Below, in pieces: positions 11,781 through 15,092 of a stretch of DNA of 15,092 bases. Every line of letters starts with the position of its first letter. Position 1 is the first letter of the stretch. This DNA is from Ilumatobacteraceae bacterium (lineage in GTDB: Bacteria > Actinomycetota > Acidimicrobiia > Acidimicrobiales > Ilumatobacteraceae). The stretch lies in assembly GCA_007122945.1 (NCBI GenBank), contig SKSP01000167.1, forward strand, positions 1 through 15,092, written 5' to 3'. Both the position numbers and the translations under genes were made by a program. Under the pieces are notes generated by a model. That model was not told the origin of the DNA and did not search any database. It saw nothing but the letters and a program-made list of their open reading frames with translations.

Positions 11781-14396
11781 ATGCGAACCCTTGCTCACCA
11801 CCCGCTGCTCCCACCCCGGGTCGTCCCGGCCGTCCTCGTCGCCTTCGCCGTCGGGCTGCTCGGCGCGCTGACGGCGGCGACCCCTGGCCAGCGGGCCGAG
11901 GCGGCGACGGTGACCGCCGCGTACACCGCGGGACACCGCGAGGTGCGCCTCAACGGGTACGGCGCCGCCGGGCTCGGGACGTTCACGCTGCGCTTCGACG
12001 CCGGCGACCCGCACACCGGCGAACGGCTGGCGCTGTGCATCGAGGCCCACACGTCACACTCGACGGTGGCCGGTGCGTACCGGCTCGTCCCCAACCGTGT
12101 CCACTCGCCCCAGCTCGACTACCTGTTGTGGAAGTACGGAGCGCCCGGCACCGCCGAGCACGTCGCGATCGGCGAGGACCACGACACCGCGACGGCGCTC
12201 GCCGCGCTGGCCTGGTTCTACGCCGGCGCCCAACGGCGGGGTGGCGGAGCCGTGTGGGCCGATCCCACCGACGGCGGGTCGCCGGTGACCCCGGTGACGC
12301 CCCACCCCTGGTCGGCGCTGCCGAGCTCCTCGGGCTCGTCACCCATCGGGCTTCGGGCGGCCGGGATCCACCTCGCCGCCTCGGAGCGACGCGTGCACGA
12401 GTTGTACCTCGAGGCCGAGGCACGCCGGGGGCCGTGGACGATGTCGCCCATCGAGCGGCACGACAGCCGTGCATCGGTGACCGTGCGCGGGCCGGCCGGG
12501 CCGATCACGGGTGTCGGCGGTGTGCGCTTCGTCGTTCGCGACCATCGGGGCGTGGTCACCGTCAACCGTGTCGTCACGACGGACGCGACGGGGATCGCGA
12601 CGGTGGATCTCGACGACCTCGTCGACGGCGGGACCATCGAGGCCTCGATGTTCGCTCCCGGGGTGCACCAGGAGTGGGACGGCGACGGCGACGTCCAGCG
12701 GCTCAGCACGGCGACCAACGTGCGGCTCGAACGTCGGCTCGACATCGATCCGGTGCCACGGTACGTCGAGGTGGTCAAACGGTCCAGCGATCCCGCGTTC
12801 TCACCGTCGGGCGGTCGCTTCGCACTGCTCGACGGCCGCGGCCGGACCGTCTCCACGGTCACGACCGACGAGGGCGGTGGCGCCCGGTTCGACCCGATCG
12901 ACCTGCGCGCCCACCCCGGGCCACATCGCGTCCGCGAGCTCGACGCGCCGGACGGGCTCGTCGCACTCGATCGCGACGTCACCGTCGACGAGCCGCTCTC
13001 GACCGACCGGGCCCGCCCGACGACGGTCGAGGTGACCAACGACCCCGAGCGATTCGACCTCCGCGTGCGCAAGGTGCTCGACGACGATCGGCTCGGTCCG
13101 GCCGACCGCTCCGGCTTCGGGTTCGAGGTGATCCGGAGCGACGGTCGCTCGTTCGGGACCGTCACGACCCGGGCCGACGGGCGGACGCCGCGGCTCGCCG
13201 TCACCCGCGGGCGCTTCGACGTCTGCGAGCGGAGCCTGCCGCCGTGGGCCGAGGTGCTCACCGACGGCGGTTGCGTGACCGTCGAGATCGGACCGGGCGC
13301 ACCCGCCGTCACCGACGTGCAGTACGCCAACCTCGCGCCCACTCCGACCCTCTCGACCCGGGTCCGCGTCGACGGGACGGGCCACCAGCGCCTCTCGCGC
13401 GACGGTGGCGCACTCGTCGACGTCGTCAGCCACACCGGGCTGGTCCCGGGTACCCGTTACCGGCTGCACGGCGAGATCCTCGCGATCACGCCGGACGGTG
13501 CCGTGCCGACCGGGCTGCGCGCCCGACTCGACGTCGAACCCGAGCGCGCCGACGGGCACGTCGAGATGACCCTCGAGATCCCCGACCCCGCGGCGAGCGG
13601 TCTCGACGTCGGTGTCGTGGTGCAACGGATGTACCTGGCCGACGAGCTGGACGCGGATCTCGACGAGGATCCGCGCGTCGATCCCGTCGCCGTCCACGAC
13701 GACCCCGGCACGCGGTCCCAGACGTTCTGGGTCCCGGCCCTCGACACCGCGGCCCGCCTCGACGACGACGGTCTCGTCGATCAGGCTCGGTACCGCGGGA
13801 TGCCACCGGGCAACTACACCGCGACGGTCGTGTGGTTCGAGCGGCATCCCGACGGGACGTGCCGGGAGACCGGGCTCACCGCAACCGCGTTCTTCGAGGT
13901 CCACGACCTCGCCGACCACCAGGGCACGGTCGACATCGGGCCGGTCGACATCGGACCCGACACACCGATCGGCGACGAGTACGCCGGTCGGACGCTCGTC
14001 GCGTTCCAGACCATCGACCTGGAGACCGACGACGGCCCCGAACGCGTCGTCGAACACACCGATTGTGACGCCGACGAGCAGACGGTCACACTCGATCCGA
14101 TCCGCGACGAGGCGATCCGCGACGAGACGATCGAGCCGCCACCGTCGGCCCCGGAGGCTGCTGCGCCGACCAGCACGACCAGCACGACCAGCACGACGAC
14201 GGCCCCGCCGACGACGCCCCCCACACCACGGGACGACCCGGTACCCACGGTGTCGTCGCCGGGGCCACCCGCGACGCTGCCGGCGACCGGCTCAGGTGGC
14301 CTGCAGAGTCACGCCGGGCTGGCGCTGATGGCCCTCGGGGCCGGGGGCCTGGTGCTGGTGACCGCGGCGCACGGACGCCGGCGCCCGGTCCGGTGA
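11781..14396 (+). CDS. LPXTG-anchored surface protein with thioester-like, SpaA and T-Q ester domains
   Basis: 871 aa, predicted cell-wall-anchored adhesin or stalk. A signal peptide is visible (hydrophobic core about 14-33, cleavage near AEA-AT at 40-42). Residues about 45-215 resemble the N-terminal thioester/TQXA-type domain, with Cys86 in LCIEA but no Gln in the later TALAALAWF block. About 325-420 and 424-517 are SpaA/Cna-B-type domains with likely isopeptide triads Lys333/Glu386/Asn420 and Lys431/Glu483/Asn517. About 521-770 resembles a VaFE/T-Q ester domain ending in HTDCDADEQTV (Gln767), unusually long. A Thr/Ser/Pro-rich stalk (795-830) precedes LPATG (833-837), a hydrophobic helix and RRRPVR, a complete sortase signal. 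No sortase gene is in the window. The ATG at 11781 follows GAGGGG closely, so the start is moderately certain. It converges with rpmA (10-bp gap). Family is clear; the ligand is unknown. Confidence 0.85.
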   Translation: MRTLAHHPLLPPRVVPAVLVAFAVGLLGALTAATPGQRAEAATVTAAYTAGHREVRLNGYGAAGLGTFTLRFDAGDPHTGERLALCIEAHTSHSTVAGAYRLVPNRVHSPQLDYLLWKYGAPGTAEHVAIGEDHDTATALAALAWFYAGAQRRGGGAVWADPTDGGSPVTPVTPHPWSALPSSSGSSPIGLRAAGIHLAASERRVHELYLEAEARRGPWTMSPIERHDSRASVTVRGPAGPITGVGGVRFVVRDHRGVVTVNRVVTTDATGIATVDLDDLVDGGTIEASMFAPGVHQEWDGDGDVQRLSTATNVRLERRLDIDPVPRYVEVVKRSSDPAFSPSGGRFALLDGRGRTVSTVTTDEGGGARFDPIDLRAHPGPHRVRELDAPDGLVALDRDVTVDEPLSTDRARPTTVEVTNDPERFDLRVRKVLDDDRLGPADRSGFGFEVIRSDGRSFGTVTTRADGRTPRLAVTRGRFDVCERSLPPWAEVLTDGGCVTVEIGPGAPAVTDVQYANLAPTPTLSTRVRVDGTGHQRLSRDGGALVDVVSHTGLVPGTRYRLHGEILAITPDGAVPTGLRARLDVEPERADGHVEMTLEIPDPAASGLDVGVVVQRMYLADELDADLDEDPRVDPVAVHDDPGTRSQTFWVPALDTAARLDDDGLVDQARYRGMPPGNYTATVVWFERHPDGTCRETGLTATAFFEVHDLADHQGTVDIGPVDIGPDTPIGDEYAGRTLVAFQTIDLETDDGPERVVEHTDCDADEQTVTLDPIRDEAIRDETIEPPPSAPEAAAPTSTTSTTSTTTAPPTTPPTPRDDPVPTVSSPGPPATLPATGSGGLQSHAGLALMALGAGGLVLVTAAHGRRRPVR
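13928..13957 (+). repeat. 15-bp in-frame duplication (VDIGP)2
   Basis: GGTCGACATCGG with three further bases occurs twice in tandem, encoding VDIGPVDIGP in the surface protein's last large domain. It is a small in-frame expansion in a repeat-prone gene. Confidence 0.7.
14099..14130 (+). repeat. In-frame duplication encoding IRDE-A-IRDE
   Basis: GATCCGCGACGAG occurs twice, 15 bp apart, giving IRDEAIRDETIE just before the Thr/Pro stalk of the surface protein. It is a recent-looking short tandem duplication. Confidence 0.65.
14169..14195 (+). repeat. Triplicated 9-bp repeat (Thr-Ser-Thr)3
   Basis: ACCAGCACG occurs three times in direct tandem and encodes TSTTSTTST, the start of the Thr/Pro-rich wall-spanning stalk. 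Such tracts vary in length by slippage and are typical of the region before LPXTG. Confidence 0.8.
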
Positions 14397-14406
14397 CGCG
14401 CGGTGT

Positions 14407-14661
14407 TCAGCCGGCGGGGACGACGTCGACGACCTTGCGGCCCTTGCGCTCGCCGAACTTCACCGAACCGTCGACGAGCGAGAACAGCGTGTCGTCGCCA
14501 CCCTTGCCGACGTTCTTGCCGGGGTGGATGCGCGTGCCGCGCTGGCGGATGATGATCGTGCCGGCGTGGATCTGCGTGCCGTCGAACACCTTCACGCCCA
14601 GACGCTGGGCGTTGGAGTCGCGGCCGTTGCGGGTCGACCCGCCACCTTTGGTCTTCGACAT
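14407..14661 (-). CDS. rpmA: 50S ribosomal protein L27
   Basis: 84 aa, the normal length. L27 lies at the 50S peptidyl transferase centre, its N-terminal tail reaching the P-site tRNA. The tail SKTKGGGSTRNGRDS matches the family's KKGGGSSRNGRDS block, followed by RLGVKVFDGTQIHAGTIIIRQRGT and PGKNVGKGGDDTLF. It has no Firmicute-type cleaved N-terminal extension. The start at 14661 is preceded by GGAGAG with a 9-nt spacer, one of the few clear ribosome-binding sites in the window. It follows rplU by 46 nt on the same strand. It converges with the surface-protein gene; obgE, its usual next gene, is displaced. Confidence 0.97.
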   Translation of the reverse strand: MSKTKGGGSTRNGRDSNAQRLGVKVFDGTQIHAGTIIIRQRGTRIHPGKNVGKGGDDTLFSLVDGSVKFGERKGRKVVDVVPAG

Positions 14662-14707
14662 GGGACGTACTCTCCGGTCGTGGAACGGTCGGGGGAGCCC
14701 GGTGGGC

Positions 14708-15019
14708 TCAGCCGGTCGCGATCTGGGTGATCTCGACCACGCTGTAGGACTGGCGGTGCCCGAAGCGACGACGGGTCCGGTTCTTCTTCTTGTAGGTGAA
14801 CCCGTTGATCTTCGGCCCCTTCGTGGTGCCGACGATCGTCCCGGTGACGGACACGCCCGAGAGCTGATCGGGGGCCGACAGCACGGTGTCACCGTCGACC
14901 ACGAGCACGGGGGTCAGCGAGACCTCCGTGCCCTCGTCACCCTCGAGCAGCTCGAGCGTGACCTGTTGGCCCTCGGTGACCTTCTCCTGCTTGCCGCCAG
15001 AGGCGATGACTGCGTACAT
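14708..15019 (-). CDS. rplU: 50S ribosomal protein L21
   Basis: 103 aa, a typical length. L21 binds 23S rRNA in the 50S subunit. The start MYAVIASGGKQEKV and the C-terminal KIDG-like block (PKINGFTYKKKNRTRRRFGHRQ) are hallmarks of the family. The start at 15019 is chosen because homology begins there; the frame stays open 13 codons upstream, but that stretch holds the predicted promoter. No Shine-Dalgarno is seen, and a TAGCGT box lies 10 nt upstream, so the leader is very short or absent. It heads the rplU-rpmA unit. Confidence 0.97.
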   Translation of the reverse strand: MYAVIASGGKQEKVTEGQQVTLELLEGDEGTEVSLTPVLVVDGDTVLSAPDQLSGVSVTGTIVGTTKGPKINGFTYKKKNRTRRRFGHRQSYSVVEITQIATG

Positions 15020-15029
15020 AGCTCGTGCA

Positions 15030-15058
15030 ACGCTACCGCTCCCCCACGGCGAGTCCAA
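15030..15058 (-). promoter_or_regulatory. Predicted rplU-rpmA promoter
   Basis: Minus-strand TTGGAC (complement of 15053-15058) is followed after exactly 17 bp by TAGCGT (complement of 15030-15035), 10 nt before the rplU ATG. This is the best-spaced -35/-10 pair in the window. Confidence 0.6.
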
Positions 15059-15092
15059 CCGCGCGCGGAACGAACGCCGGCGCCATCCGCCG

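Noticed and set aside
12035..14068. 677-codon plus-strand frame inside the surface-protein gene
   Set aside because: Almost entirely Arg, Pro, Ala and Gly, as expected from an out-of-frame reading of GC-rich codons; the overlapping frame has signal peptide, isopeptide domains and LPXTG.
14300..14320. Fifth copy of the intergenic hairpin motif (GCAGAGTCAC) in the surface-protein gene
   Set aside because: Only about nine bases match and the pairing arm is absent; it is within coding sequence and best taken as chance.

Overview
The window is GC-rich (by eye about 70%) and reads as chromosomal DNA of a high-GC actinobacterium. Gene content (purN, guaB, murJ, proB, obgE, dgt, rplU, rpmA), frequent GTG starts, sparse Shine-Dalgarno sites and many TANNNT boxes 7-10 nt before start codons fit Actinomycetota, perhaps the Acidimicrobiia/Ilumatobacter side. 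The class placement is inference; no rRNA or tRNA is visible.

Layout. (1) 1-2099: 3' part of purN (cut by the window edge) overlapping guaB by 4 bp, a purine biosynthesis pair. (2) 2100-2339: a convergent intergenic region with a GGG-N3 repeat tract on the minus strand and a 92-bp tandem duplication carrying four copies of a short hairpin motif. (3) 2340-4683, minus strand: a CoxE-like VWA protein preceded by a MoxR AAA+ ATPase, a classic chaperone pair. (4) 4684-5131: a divergent control region with a 17-bp inverted repeat, a possible 11-codon leader ORF and a small helix-hairpin-helix protein. (5) 5276-8182, plus strand: a coiled-coil protein of unknown function translationally coupled to murJ (lipid II flippase), then a PspA/IM30-like coiled-coil protein with its own predicted promoter. 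(6) 8145-10495, minus strand: obgE and proB overlapping by 4 bp. (7) 10520-14396, plus strand: dgt, divergent from obgE with overlapping -10 elements, then a large LPXTG-anchored surface protein. (8) 14407-15019, minus strand: rpmA and rplU. The usual rplU-rpmA-obgE(-proB) cluster is therefore split by dgt and the surface-protein gene in the opposite orientation.

Most proteins are housekeeping: purine nucleotides (purN, guaB, dgt), cell envelope (murJ, PspA-like, LPXTG protein), ribosome assembly (rplU, rpmA, obgE) and proline synthesis (proB). The less ordinary signals are mostly non-coding. A shared TAGCGT-type -10 box implies leaderless transcription of about six genes. One symmetric promoter core serves obgE and dgt. 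Two long inverted repeats are interlocked between dgt and the surface-protein gene. A repeat and possible G-quadruplex region follows guaB. No mobile element, CRISPR array, tRNA or rRNA was found, and no complete new system is evident.
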